Source: Lindgomyces ingoldianus
Taxonomy: Eukaryota > Ascomycota > Dothideomycetes > Pleosporales > Lindgomycetaceae
Direction: 5' to 3'
Length of the DNA: 59,825 nt
Assembly (NCBI RefSeq): GCF_010093535.1
Contig: NW_022985219.1
Coordinates: forward strand, 283,999 to 343,823
Position numbers and translations under genes: made by a program. Below the pieces are notes generated by a model, which was not told the DNA's origin, did no database searches, and saw nothing but the letters and a program-made list of their open reading frames with translations. Below, piece by piece: positions 34,791 to 44,213 of the stretch (positions are counted from its first letter, which is position 1; the number at the start of each line of letters is the position of its first letter).

Positions 34791-36473
34791 TTATGCAGCG
34801 CCGCCCCTTCGATTGGTACTTCCAGCGGAAGCGAACCACCGATCCGGGCGATTTGGATTTGCAGACCCCTCATCGATCCCCTGGCTATTCGCACTCCCTC
34901 TCTTCGCCGTATTCCAGTCATCACTAACCGCCAATTTCTCTAACACCGACTTTAGGAACCCACCCCAGAAACCGTCCGGCCCCTCGTCAAGGCCATATTC
35001 TACGACGTTCCGCCACATCCTCAGCTGTTTGAAGACGCCTGACACACTACTCGTTGCAGCATTGCCAAATTCCAGGATGCGTACCGCTTCGCCTTCCTTA
35101 GATTCCAGATATGCGATATAAAAATACAGCTTGTGTCCCACAACGGTGAAGCCGGGCTCCACGAGGCAGGTAGTGTCAGGCAGGCCCGCGCGTCGTCCCA
35201 GCTTCGCCTTCTTGCGCAGACTCGCCGCCATCCATATGCTAAGCTGATATTCGGCCTCAAGCTTGTCGCCGTCAGAGGGCTTAACCTCAATGCCGGAGAA
35301 GACGGCCGTGGTCTTGGTGAAGGCGTCGGTCGTATGGCTGACGCACTTATTTCCATGCTGAAGAAGGCGGGCGTAGAGAGATTCGAAAGGCGATGCGTCG
35401 TGCGAGTAGGAGAGGGTGTAACCGGCTTTTCGGTCAAGGGCGCGCTGCTTGCCAGATGCATCAGCGGTGCGCGAGAGGAACTCGAGGTCGATATTCTGGG
35501 ATTTCCTGCCATATCAAACGCGTGAGGTTGTCAGTGTTTTTAAACCAAGCAGGTGGGGTAGAAGTACACGCTCTGAACACAGAGTTTGCCCTTGGCGTAC
35601 AACCGGAGCGCCAGCCTCACCATCGGCCTGACCACATCGTCGCACCATGCATTCTCGTCGCGGCCCCTTGTCTGGCAATGAAGCGCCTTCTTGAATATCA
35701 TCTTCACCTTCTTCAGTGTGTATTCTAAGTCGGCACGGACGACAGGGTCTAGGTCAGGGTCAGAGAGATCGCGTGTAGCAGTCTTACTAAAGGCGGCAGG
35801 CTTAAACGTTTGGAAGCCGATGTCTGTATCAGCCTTGATTGCCTTCTGTGACAGGTTAGCCAGCTCTAGTGGTAGATGGCTACATGCTGATACACACCTC
35901 GAGCCACCCGGGTATCCAGCCCTCATCCAGCCCGTCCTCAAGTCGCGCTACCACGGCCATCACCCGCGCAGGAGGTTCCGGCTCCACCCCGTCTAGTGGT
36001 TCCGTCGTGATTGGAGGCGATGCAACTCTAAGCGCAGCAATTGTCTCACGCGATGGGCTATTTCCGCGTCGAGGCGTTGAAGCGCCTACGCGGCTGCTGG
36101 GTGGGCTGAAGGTGTTGAAATTTCCCAAGGTGAGCGGGCGGGCATTCGATCCGACGGCCGATGCGCTCTGCCCTGGAAGCAAGTCATCTGTATTCCGCCG
36201 CTGACGCTTGCTAGGGCTGACATCGCGATGCGCGGATATGGCGGTGGGCTGGTATACGGCTGTGGGCTCTGAGTTCGCGCGCTTGCGCTTCAGCTCTTCG
36301 TCGGCGGGTGGCGTCGGGGGGAGCTGTTCGAGCCAGGAGGAGATTCGTGTGGTCTTTTCAGTGAGGATAGAGGGTGATACGGGCGGGGATGTGGCCATAA
36401 TAATGTGTGGAGCAATAGGAGCGGTAGGGGATCGAGACAATATTTTGGTGTTGTTTATTTCACGATGGCTCAT
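34791..36473 (-). CDS. PD-(D/E)XK nuclease-like protein (PDDEXK_12-type family)
   Basis: A three-exon model, open throughout, gives 518 residues: exon 1 36473-35898, intron 35897-35846 (52 bp, GTGTGT...CTAAC...CACAG), exon 2 35845-35570, intron 35569-35496 (74 bp, GTGTAC...CCCAG), exon 3 35495-34791. The N-terminal third is low-complexity, S/P/R-rich, with SSWLEQLPPTPP and basic KRKR and KRQRR patches that may act in nuclear import. Exon 2 has KMIFKKALHCQTRG..ENAW, a hallmark of this fungus-specific family. Exon 3 has GIEVKPSDG (E354, K356) and AEYQ (Q368), matching the nuclease-fold core. The function is unknown. An ATG at 36398 is an alternative start. There are no RIP stops. A fold-back element ends 160 bp past the stop. 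Confidence 0.83.
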
Positions 36474-38509
36474 GAGTTCCCCGCCAAGAACGTTGCCGAG
36501 TTGGAAGGAGCATTCCCGTGGCCGTTAGAACCTCTCACAAGCATATGCTCGAATCTAGCCTAAGTCCTATTCCACTGGCCTTGCTAGCTTAAAGTATAAC
36601 TAAGAAGTATCCTCTTGTACCGGTAGTAGATCACGTGATTAGGCCAGCCGTGGGTACCCCGCGAGATAACGACGAGCTAATACTAACTAGGAAGTGGGGG
36701 CTTTTCTTTCTCCACCTGCTTGATGAGGCATTAGGATACTACTAAAGCGCAACGAGCTCAAATATCTAGAAAATTTGCTCGGCCTATAGTCTTTACATGT
36801 CTATCCACAGCTTGACAAATTTTGGACGAGATGCACAAACTCTCTAGTAGATCCGAGGCTGTCCGAAGTGATGCTGTGGTAGGTGCCCGCAGCGAAATAT
36901 AGTGTTACTGGGTAAGTAGGAGTTTTCTGTAGAAGAAATGAAGCAAAAGACAAAGCTTAGGGTTCAAGGTGTCTATTCCTAGATATTTTAGGCTAGTTGA
37001 TCGTTGTTGGCTTTTTTATGATGAAAAGCACTGGCGGTGTCTAGCCACGCAGTGAGTCTCGCTAAACAGTGACGGACGTTATTTAACGTTAAGTTACTAT
37101 TTTCTCGAACTTGCCCTGATTCATGAATTCCTACGGCTCACCATTCTCGACTACTTCCTTGTGGGGCGGCGTCATTATCTTATTTAAAATACGGTCATAC
37201 ACAATTGCTAGAGTCAGCATAGTCCCTCCCTATACAGTAATTATAGTGATGGTGATTTTAGCTGTTACTAAGAAGTGGCGATCCTGCATAGTTAGGACAC
37301 TAACAACTGTTGTAAGTAAACTAATAAGAGAGTGTAACAGTCCTAGCCTTGTAAGTCTATTAGCAACATTAATTGTGTTAGCTAGCTTACTTACAAGAAG
37401 ATACAAGTAATTATCTAAACGTAATTTCTCCGCCACCTCCACTATAACTAGAATGTCCCTGCAGTTCTAATAAGACATAAAAGACTAGCAAGAGGCAGTA
37501 GTTAAACCTTGCAGACAGTTTCTTAAATAATCTGTTCCTCTTTACTTCCTTTAAGGCTATCTAAGCTCTAAAGTAAGGTAAATAAATTAGGAAAAACAAC
37601 GTATCTAGTAAGCGTAAGCTAAGCAAAGAAGCTAGCACAGATGTTATATTGCTGTTAAGTTTAATTAGCCTTAATTAGCATTACTGTGTATGGCGTTTGC
37701 ATTAGTGGTGCCTTATGCAGCGCTTTATTAGAGCTGTGAAACTTAATTAGCAAAGATTAATCTTAAGCATTTTTAGTGTTAAAAGTATCTATTTTATTTA
37801 TAATAGGTTTTTAACACTTAAGGCAGTTTAGGAAACTTAAGTTGTCTTTAATACTCTACAAGGGCCCGTTTCTAGGCTGTGTGACTAATAGCAATTCCAT
37901 GGCCCGAAAGTGGGCCATGTTGCTATTACGGCTATAGTGCGCTTCCCCTTTTTAGTGATTTATTCTTGATCTAATTTACTACAGTAGATTACTCACCTTC
38001 TGTAAACAACAGTCATGTCGAAAATGATACAATACCGCTAGCGCTTGAGAACGTACTCAGAATGTAACCTGGCACGCCACCCACTCTTGCGGGCTCCATA
38101 ATCACCGTTGCCTGCTATGAAGCTTTTAGAATATGCTCAGCCACTGCATGAATGAGGCTTCATATTCCTTTTGCCTTTGCCTGGCACAGCTAAGATTAAG
38201 AGCAAGGCAGTATTCAGAGATGCCATCACCAGAATGATCAAATGACCTATGAAGAGGTACTATTCAGGACTCCAGTGGCTTGGGATCCAAACCTGAATCC
38301 TTGCTGGAAGTAAAGCGTGGCAATCATTCAGTCGCTTCCAAGCAATCTACGGCCTGGTACTGTCCATAATGAACTGGCCTAGTTCTGGGCCATGCCACCG
38401 TGACCCTGCCTCTTACCATAGCCACATCATGGGCCCACTGATGTATCTCCAAGGCTGTCTTCCACGTCTTCCATGTTCCCTCCGGCCGCCTCTACTTGTG
38501 ACGCACCAA
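36474..38509. other. Two-kilobase intergenic region, no gene recognised
   Basis: 36474-36650 should hold the promoter of the PDDEXK gene. The rest is mixed: 37230-37860 is RIP-like and other parts have normal composition. Frames at 37123-37410 (plus) and 37230-37442 (minus) overlap, match nothing and look like chance. Confidence 0.45.
37886..37928. other. Imperfect stem-loop around CATGGCCC/GGGCCATG
   Basis: TAATAGCAA and TTGCTATTA form the outer stem, CATGGCCC and GGGCCATG the inner stem, with GAAAGT as loop and a three-base bulge. It may be a small palindromic repeat or a decayed element end; nothing indicates a terminator. Confidence 0.55.
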
Positions 38510-38640
38510 GACTACGTATATAAACGAGAAGTCATTCCATCCCCTAAAGCATCTTTCATCCTAACTTCCTAAGAATCCTCCACCTAGGCTTTAACCTCTA
38601 GTTTTCGTTCCCTTGTCATCTATATATTCAAGCTTACGAT
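38510..38640 (+). promoter_or_regulatory. Probable core promoter of the kinase pseudogene
   Basis: TATA-like CGTATATAAACG lies near 38514-38526, followed by a CT-rich leader and an ATG at 38641. This order is typical of fungal promoters. The frame at 38369-38572 covers this region and is not a gene. Confidence 0.4.
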
Positions 38641-39480
38641 ATGGCTACGTTTTAGTCTACAGAATGCTCTTCTTCCAAACTTCATTATGACACAGCTACT
38701 AATACAGAAATCATAGCTTAGTGATTGCTCTAATCCACCTTCAACAATTCTAGAATTAATCTACTTAGGAAAGTACAGCAACATAGTTATCTCTATTTGC
38801 TGTCAAGCAGTGGTTAAATATAGACCTGGAGTTAAAATTAAGGAATATACGAATCTCTAACAGGCCCATTAACTGCTTAATCTATCTATAGTGCGCGTAC
38901 CGCGGCTATACCGCTTCTTCTAGGACGGCGCCTTCGGATACCTATTTATAGAATACATGAAAGGACCGTAATAGAAGAAATTACAAGCGATTCTTATGTT
39001 ACTAAAGTTAGCCAAGCCCTCTCACATTTCTCTTCCTTCTAAAGCCACTAGCCTGGCCCTCTTAGTGCTGGTATTTCACGTGGCTTACTATAGAATGAGG
39101 GCACCAACGACAGAATACTCGCTATACAGCTCTACTAAGAAGCTTAAGCATTAGTTGAATTAGTAAATTAAGTACAATAATCTTAGCCTGTTATTTAAAG
39201 AGTGTAGCTTTATATTATACTACCTAGGCATTGCACCCTAAAACATCCTTTAGTTACGCGGAGATTTATTATATGTATTGTTAATTAGGCCTCTGCGGGA
39301 TACTATCCACGAATCTTTAAGTAGTGTCTATTAGATATTCTCTATGGTAAGGATGGCGCCTTCTAAGAGTTAGTTAAGAAAATAATAGAACCGTTAACCG
39401 CTTAGGAAAGGGGGAATTGGCAGCTAGTTGAGAAGGCCTGGGGTAATAGCGTCTGATTGTACTTGTACGTTCTTTTGTAA
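38641..39480 (+). pseudogene. APH-like kinase pseudogene, killed by RIP
   Basis: Plus-strand reading across stops gives a fungal APH/kinase-like protein: VVKYRPGVKIKEYTNL near 38812, VPRLYRFF then DGAFGYLFIEYMKGP near 38900-38965, LYYLGIAP.NIL (from a CHLDIAPRN-type catalytic loop) near 39217, and ASAGYYPRIF (DWASAG-type metal loop) near 39285. Stops are TAG, TAA or TGA at expected W, Q or R codons. One frameshift precedes the ASAGYYP motif. The catalytic H and D are changed (YYLG), so both the frame and the active site are lost. The family differs in detail from the intact APH gene at 11746-12702. The 5' end is uncertain; an intron may lie near 38690. Confidence 0.75.
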
Positions 39481-39513
39481 TTTGGCCTGTTATTTTATCC
39501 TAATACGAATATA

Positions 39514-39569
39514 GTCCACCCACTCCGCCTGCCGAAGATGGCCCTGTACGACAGCGTTAGTGGGTGGAC
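39514..39569. other. Perfect 11-bp inverted repeat
   Basis: GTCCACCCACT (39514-39524) and AGTGGGTGGAC (39559-39569) are separated by 34 bp of GC-rich spacer, just after the kinase pseudogene. It could be a short element end or an RNA hairpin; there is no further evidence. Confidence 0.6.
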
Positions 39570-39693
39570 GTTAGAACGGAGAGTCATCTAGATAACAGGC
39601 ATATATTTTTGTTCAGTTATGCTCTTAGCTTGATGAGCTTCTTTTAATTAGGCTCACAATCGCGTTGTGAAGGTACACCGGTGCATTGGTCGC

Positions 39694-39733
39694 GTAGCGT
39701 AGATTAAGGAACGTGTAGCGTAGATTAAGGAAC
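39694..39733. repeat. 21-bp direct tandem duplication
   Basis: GTAGCGTAGATTAAGGAAC occurs at 39694-39712 and again at 39715-39733. There is no associated gene. Confidence 0.75.
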
Positions 39734-39974
39734 GTTAAACGTAGATGCAGCGCGATTTACATGCTGGATTTGATTTTGATCAAGCAATGCGTGGAAGGGG
39801 TGAGACATCTTAGTGTATATATAGAAGTTCAGTGGTAGCACAACGACCAGTACCTAAGGTCTAGTATAGGGTTGATTATACGTCACATTCACTTCGAAGA
39901 AGATCCAACCGTCCGATCGAGGTTTGAGTAGATTAACAGTGTACAATTCGTGCAAAATTTTGGATCCTATTCCT

Positions 39975-41260
39975 ATTATATTTTCCATTCCCTCACTAGC
40001 ATATCAATAGTCTGGGCTTTCTGTACAGCTTGTATCCGAGACTGCCGTGCCGCTTCCTGTAGCCTGTTGAATTTGCTGAAGTCCGTCTCCATTACACATA
40101 TTAGTAAACTGGAATAAGAAGGAAGGAAGACTACATACCGTTGGGATGTCGCCAGTTGCAATCTGTGTACATAATGTGCGGCTAAATTCCAAACTCTGTT
40201 CCATGGTGGCCATGCTCTCGTGATATTCAGCCTGAATCTTGCACTGCTTGAGCTCTTGTTTTAGCGCTGTTACTTTAATTGAGATTTCTGTTTCTTTTCA
40301 GTTTCGCTCTTTAACTTGGTACTTTAACAGTGCTAAATTGTTGTTGACGGCAGCCTTATTCCAAATATCCCTCATGCGTTGAGAGTACAATTGGCAATAG
40401 AACCCTTGAGGTGCATCAACAGGGAAGCCAAACATGGACGCAAGGTCTGATCCGCTCTCAATGCGTGGCTTGGTTGCGTCCTCGTAGCACTCTCCACACA
40501 CCGCAAAGCCCGGAATCCGTGGTATGTGTAGCACTTGCCATAAGCAAGCTCATTCCCCACGCATTCCGCATTGTGAGCAAACCGAGAGACCGTCCTTGAG
40601 AAATTTTCCGGGTCTGCAGCCGTTTCACTCGCCAGCGCATCCCATTCCGCAGCCATAAGGCGACTAATGTAAAGGCTTGATCGGCGCGAAAGTCCTGGCA
40701 GGATATCGCAGCTGCCAGCGCAAGGAGACGAGGATACGGATATGAATGGCCTAGCCTTTGCCACGGACAGTAACAGTTTGTAGATGCTGGTGACGCAGAG
40801 GGAGCAAATTGTGAATTGATCCATTAAGTTTCCGAGATCGTCCGGGTTGCGGATGCTATACCACAATCGCGTTACCTCCACCTTATCCGGCCGTACAGAA
40901 GAGACATTGACGCCATTAGGACATGGACTATCTGGTCTGGAGACATTGGCAACAATGGCGAGAAGGGCAAGGGTGGATATGTCTTGAGATTGTAGGATCC
41001 AACACCATGCCTGTTGAACCTAGAAACGGCTGAAATCGCATTGAGTGGCAAACAGACTTGGATCTTTCCTAACAAAGTAGCTTGAGTATTTAGTGTGTTG
41101 TATTGATGTGCTGAAGCATGACGGGCAAATGTCGAAGCCCTGAAACTGGGTGTTGGCGAACGTGATCCAGTCGCTTTGCCCTTCAGATCCCTGGGCTCGT
41201 GGACAAGGCACAAAGTGAGGCAGCAGCTGGACGCGCTAGACCCATTTCAGTACAGAGGAA
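39975..41260 (-). pseudogene. Fungal CPSC-motif protein (unnamed widespread family), RIP-killed
   Basis: The minus strand encodes a family common in filamentous fungi with unknown function. Order: DWITFANTQFQGFDICPSC near 41150, DPSLFATQCDFSRF, then QAWCWIL near 41000, LWYSIRNPDDLG...FTICSLC near 40855-40790, IPGFAVCGECYEDA near 40510, CQLYSQRMRDIW near 40390, and a charged, helix-forming C-terminus to KI-stop at 39976. One intron lies near 40140-40095 (GTATGT...TACTAAT). Defects: TAG for TGG after CDFSRF near 41021, a one-base frameshift near 40535, and TGA for CGA near 40298. Two of the three fit RIP (G->A and C->T). Related proteins often also carry membrane segments; none is seen here. 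The 5' end is not defined. Confidence 0.7.
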
Positions 41261-41443
41261 ATAGTAAATGATTGAACCAGTTGAATCGTCCTGGCATAAC
41301 CGAGGCCTGGCCAATCGTAGGAAGCCTTTCGCTCGCATGCGCCACACGATCAGCCTCGTGTCAGCCTAATTGAGGAGACTGCCCAGCCCCTTCTCTTGAA
41401 AAGACAACGCAACAACATTAGCTCCTGCTAACCGCTGCACACC

Positions 41444-42353
41444 ATGATGGAGGCGCTTGTGGCCATCGGGCTCGTCAGCAATATTGTCCAGATTATTGAC
41501 TTCAGCAGCAAGTTGCTTTCCAATTATAGGGAGCTCTACCGGTCCAGCGTAGGCGCCTTTGCGGCGAATGTCGACATTGAGGCTGCAGCAACTCGCCTGG
41601 TGCTACTCAACAACAGGATCGAAGATTCCACAACTACCACTAGCGATGATGCGCTGAAGCGACTTTGCGAATCGTGCAGCTCAACTGCCGACGAACTTCT
41701 TGCCGCGCTAGATACAGTAAAGGCTGAGGGCAGGAAAGACAAATGGGAAAGCATTGGGAAGGCTCTGCGGAGCGTGTGGGCCAAGGAACAAATCGCTGCG
41801 CTAGAAGAACGATTAGCAAGTTCAGGCACGAGCTTAATCTGCATATAATTGTGGATCTTAGGTATGCGAGAAAGCTGTTAGACAACGACTGCACTAATAC
41901 ATACATTTCAAAGGGAGGAAGTTTCAAAACTCACGCTGGCTCATCTGAAACGTTACAATCATCTTGATATGGCGACTCGAGGGATACTTGATGCTATTCT
42001 AAAGCACCAAGATGTGTTTGAAGCAGTATATGAGACACAGGCTGCTACGATAAGAGCATCGCATAACGAAGTCGTATCAAGACTCGAAACCGAACACACG
42101 ACTGCTCGCCTCGAGGTGATTAGAGAAACGGCATTGATCATTGAAGACGAGCATGTGAGGACTCGCAATGTACTCCAGGAAATACAAGTGAGTTCTCTCC
42201 TCTGCCTTTGTCAGTACAGGAAAGCTCCATAACTTTGAGCAAAGACTGATGGAGCTTTCACAGCTTATCCTGCAGCATATACTGGTACCTTTGACCATAC
42301 TGTTGGCTCTGGTGTCACGACTCTGGTACGTTCTGCAGATTAATGTACTCTAA
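41444..42353 (+). pseudogene. NLR N-terminal-domain-like gene with one-base deletion
   Basis: The start MMEALVAIGLVSNIVQIIDF and the phrase ALKRLCESCSSTADELLAAL match the N-terminal domain found on many fungal NACHT/NLR proteins, involved in self/non-self recognition. Exon 1 41444-41861, intron 41862-41913 (52 bp, GTATGC...CACTAATAC...AAAG), exon 2 41914-42187 (helical, REEVSKLTLAHLKRYNHLD onward), intron 42188-42263 (76 bp, GTGAGT...CACAG), exon 3 42264-42353 ending in a hydrophobic LVPLTILLALV segment and stop. Near 41815 one A is missing: the frame ends LEERLASS, whereas the next frame gives the expected SKFRHELNLHIIVDLR. So this is either a fresh pseudogene or a sequencing error. There is no NACHT domain or repeat; the model would be about 260 residues with a C-terminal membrane helix. 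Introns are predicted by eye. Confidence 0.6.
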
Positions 42354-42847
42354 TCGATTAGAAGTGCTTCTAGCCAGCAAATATACGATGTTTTACTGGA
42401 GATGAGATCCACACGCTTTGTAGATACACGGTGGAGATTTTTCCAAAGGCCCCGCACGAGATATGCAGGCCAACGCCCGGCAGAGCGGGGCCCGGATGTA
42501 CAAAAGCCAAAACGACTCTGCAATGGCTGAGGAAGCAACATGTGATTGGTTAATACTAAGCGAACAATCCAGTATTGGTCATGGACGTAGATCAGGATGC
42601 GTGTTGAGAGGACGAACATCTAGGCATCCGAGCCAGTTCTGTGTAGGCAACCATACAGTCAGCGAGCGCCCATACACCTACTCGCCCAAGTCTTATTATA
42701 GACTCCATACGACGCAAGCCATGCAAGTGGAGAACCTGCCCAATGAACTCAGATTAGCCACACTACATGATGATACCAAATGCACTGCCAAGTGACTGAC
42801 ATAAGGCTGCCAGAGGATCGGCGGTAGATGACAAACTAAACTAAACA
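42354..42847. other. Non-coding spacer
   Basis: Normal base composition. A 110-codon frame (42463-42795) and its minus-strand shadow match nothing I know and look like chance. Confidence 0.4.
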
Positions 42848-43120
42848 ATGGCAATCTTATCCTTCTTCTCCATTGTCCCGTCGAGACTTTCGAATACGAC
42901 AGTCGAGATATCCGCAAGCCTCTCATATTTCCCATCTTCCCTTTCGACGACAATATCTTAGTAACAGGTGTAGAGAGCAGGAGTGATGTCTATAAACGAG
43001 ATTTTTCACCCTGTTTGTGTCAATGCCTTAAGCTTCCTGGCCAGTGAAATGGTTGCCTTACCCTTCATGGGCATGGTAACGCTTCTGATGAGTGGTGAAG
43101 CATGATTGTTTTGTAAGGGA
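42848..43120 (-). pseudogene. Fragment of an unknown gene, two RIP-type stops
   Basis: The minus strand gives a protein-like run from about 43100 to a stop at 42848: VTMPMKGKATISLARKLK near 43080, FIDITPALYTCY near 42990, DIVVEREDGKYERLADIST and then VVFESLDGTMEKK near 42960-42865. Two internal stops (TGA, TAA) sit where CGA and CAA would fit. I do not recognise the family. The 5' part is missing or spliced. Confidence 0.3.
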
Positions 43121-43190
43121 AAATCTTAAGAATGCTATAATCATCAATCGCATCATATATTTCTCAGATGCGCAAGACCAGTGACTCATC

Positions 43191-43742
43191 TTAGCAACGG
43201 ACGCGAGTCAAACTATGTACCCATGAATTCACTTCCGATGCTGTCTGAAACCGCAGTACTCGAAGATGAGAGTACTGTGTTTCTTTCAGGGCCGCAGGAA
43301 ATTCCTCCCTCTGCTTCGAATGCGTCCCAATCATGTACAAGAAAAGGTTCTCATCCTTATCCAACGTAAACTGCTTTGCAAGCGTCTCCCGATTCCCATT
43401 CCATAGTTTCCTCCGAAAGACAATGCGGCCAAGGGTGCGGCAGAATAACCTCCACAATGTGAACAGCAGGCCGTAATCAAGCCATATCAGCGTGTCGGCT
43501 CGGCCCCAGGCTATCTCCCGGACAACTTTGTAGTTGCCATCGGCGATCCAGTGGCCGTTAACGGGGAGAGCATCGGCAACGCGTTGTCGCATCATGGGTG
43601 CGTTGAGCTGGGTCCAGTCGGGCTGCCAATGGATGGCGTCAATCTCGACGTGTTTCAGCGAAAGAATCTGGGCGAGCTGCCTACTGAGTGTTGTCTTTCC
43701 GGAGCCGGGTTTGCCAACAATGACGATTCTTTGGTAATCCAT
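43191..43742 (-). CDS. P-loop nucleotide kinase, FlaR/topology-modulation-like
   Basis: The intact intronless frame from ATG 43742 gives 183 residues. It is an adenylate-kinase-like P-loop protein: Walker A GKPGSGKTT (residues 10-18), EIDAIHWQPDW (33-43), WIADGNY, then ADTLIWLDY (Walker B-like region), and the arginine-rich lid R..RIVFRRKLWNGNRE. The EIDA.HW and LWNGNRE motifs are typical of bacterial proteins annotated as DNA topology modulation FlaR-related, whose true substrate is uncertain; similar proteins occur in fungi. Bacterial origin by transfer is possible but not shown here. The frame extends upstream to 43790 but begins there with GTG, so I chose the ATG. A GATT microsatellite lies 50 bp upstream. 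There are no RIP stops. Confidence 0.87.
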   Translation of the reverse strand: MDYQRIVIVGKPGSGKTTLSRQLAQILSLKHVEIDAIHWQPDWTQLNAPMMRQRVADALPVNGHWIADGNYKVVREIAWGRADTLIWLDYGLLFTLWRLFCRTLGRIVFRRKLWNGNRETLAKQFTLDKDENLFLYMIGTHSKQREEFPAALKETQYSHLRVLRFQTASEVNSWVHSLTRVRC

Positions 43743-43790
43743 TCTGGGTGGGGGTGGAGATGAACGGCAGATCGGTGTTGGGATGTCCAC

Positions 43791-43791
<1 letters not shown>

Positions 43792-43824
<33 letters not shown>
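43792..43824. repeat. (GATT)8 microsatellite
   Basis: Eight perfect TGAT/GATT units lie directly upstream of the P-loop kinase gene, within its likely 5' leader or promoter. Confidence 0.95.
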
Positions 43825-44213
43825 CCTACACGGTTGCAGCTACGATCTCTCCGCAGCTATGCCTGGTTAGGCGGGCTTGGCGGACAGCCGACGCGTCCCG
43901 GATCATTGCTGATCCGCTCCGCCCCGCTTCATCCTGCAAAAACAAGACCAGCTGTCCCCAAGGACCTGCCTCTTCTCCCTCAACCATTATCTACATCCGA
44001 TATATGGCCCACGGATCCCCAAGGTTCCGTAACCCTAATTTCCTTATTCCGTTTAGCGCGCCGCCTAAGCGAGGAGAGAACGGATGGAATCCGTCACCCA
44101 TCCCGTGCCTAGACTCTATTATAATAGTGGGCAAACTTTTAGGTTTTAACCTAAACTTGCCCCCGCTAGTGTTTTTTTTACAAAAATGTCCAGGTGTGGT
44201 GGTGTTTTGTTGC
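43825..44213. other. GC-rich spacer, likely kinase promoter side
   Basis: There is no convincing gene; long frames on both strands reflect high GC only. It should contain the promoter of the minus-strand P-loop kinase. Confidence 0.4.

Noticed and set aside
37123..37442. Overlapping plus (95-codon) and minus (70-codon) frames
   Set aside because: Neither shows a motif or promoter and each is mostly a shadow of the other.
38369..38572. 67-codon frame upstream of the kinase pseudogene
   Set aside because: It spans the TATA-like promoter region and has no protein features.
42463..42795. 110-codon frame after the NLR-like gene
   Set aside because: Low similarity to any known domain, and a comparable frame exists on the other strand.
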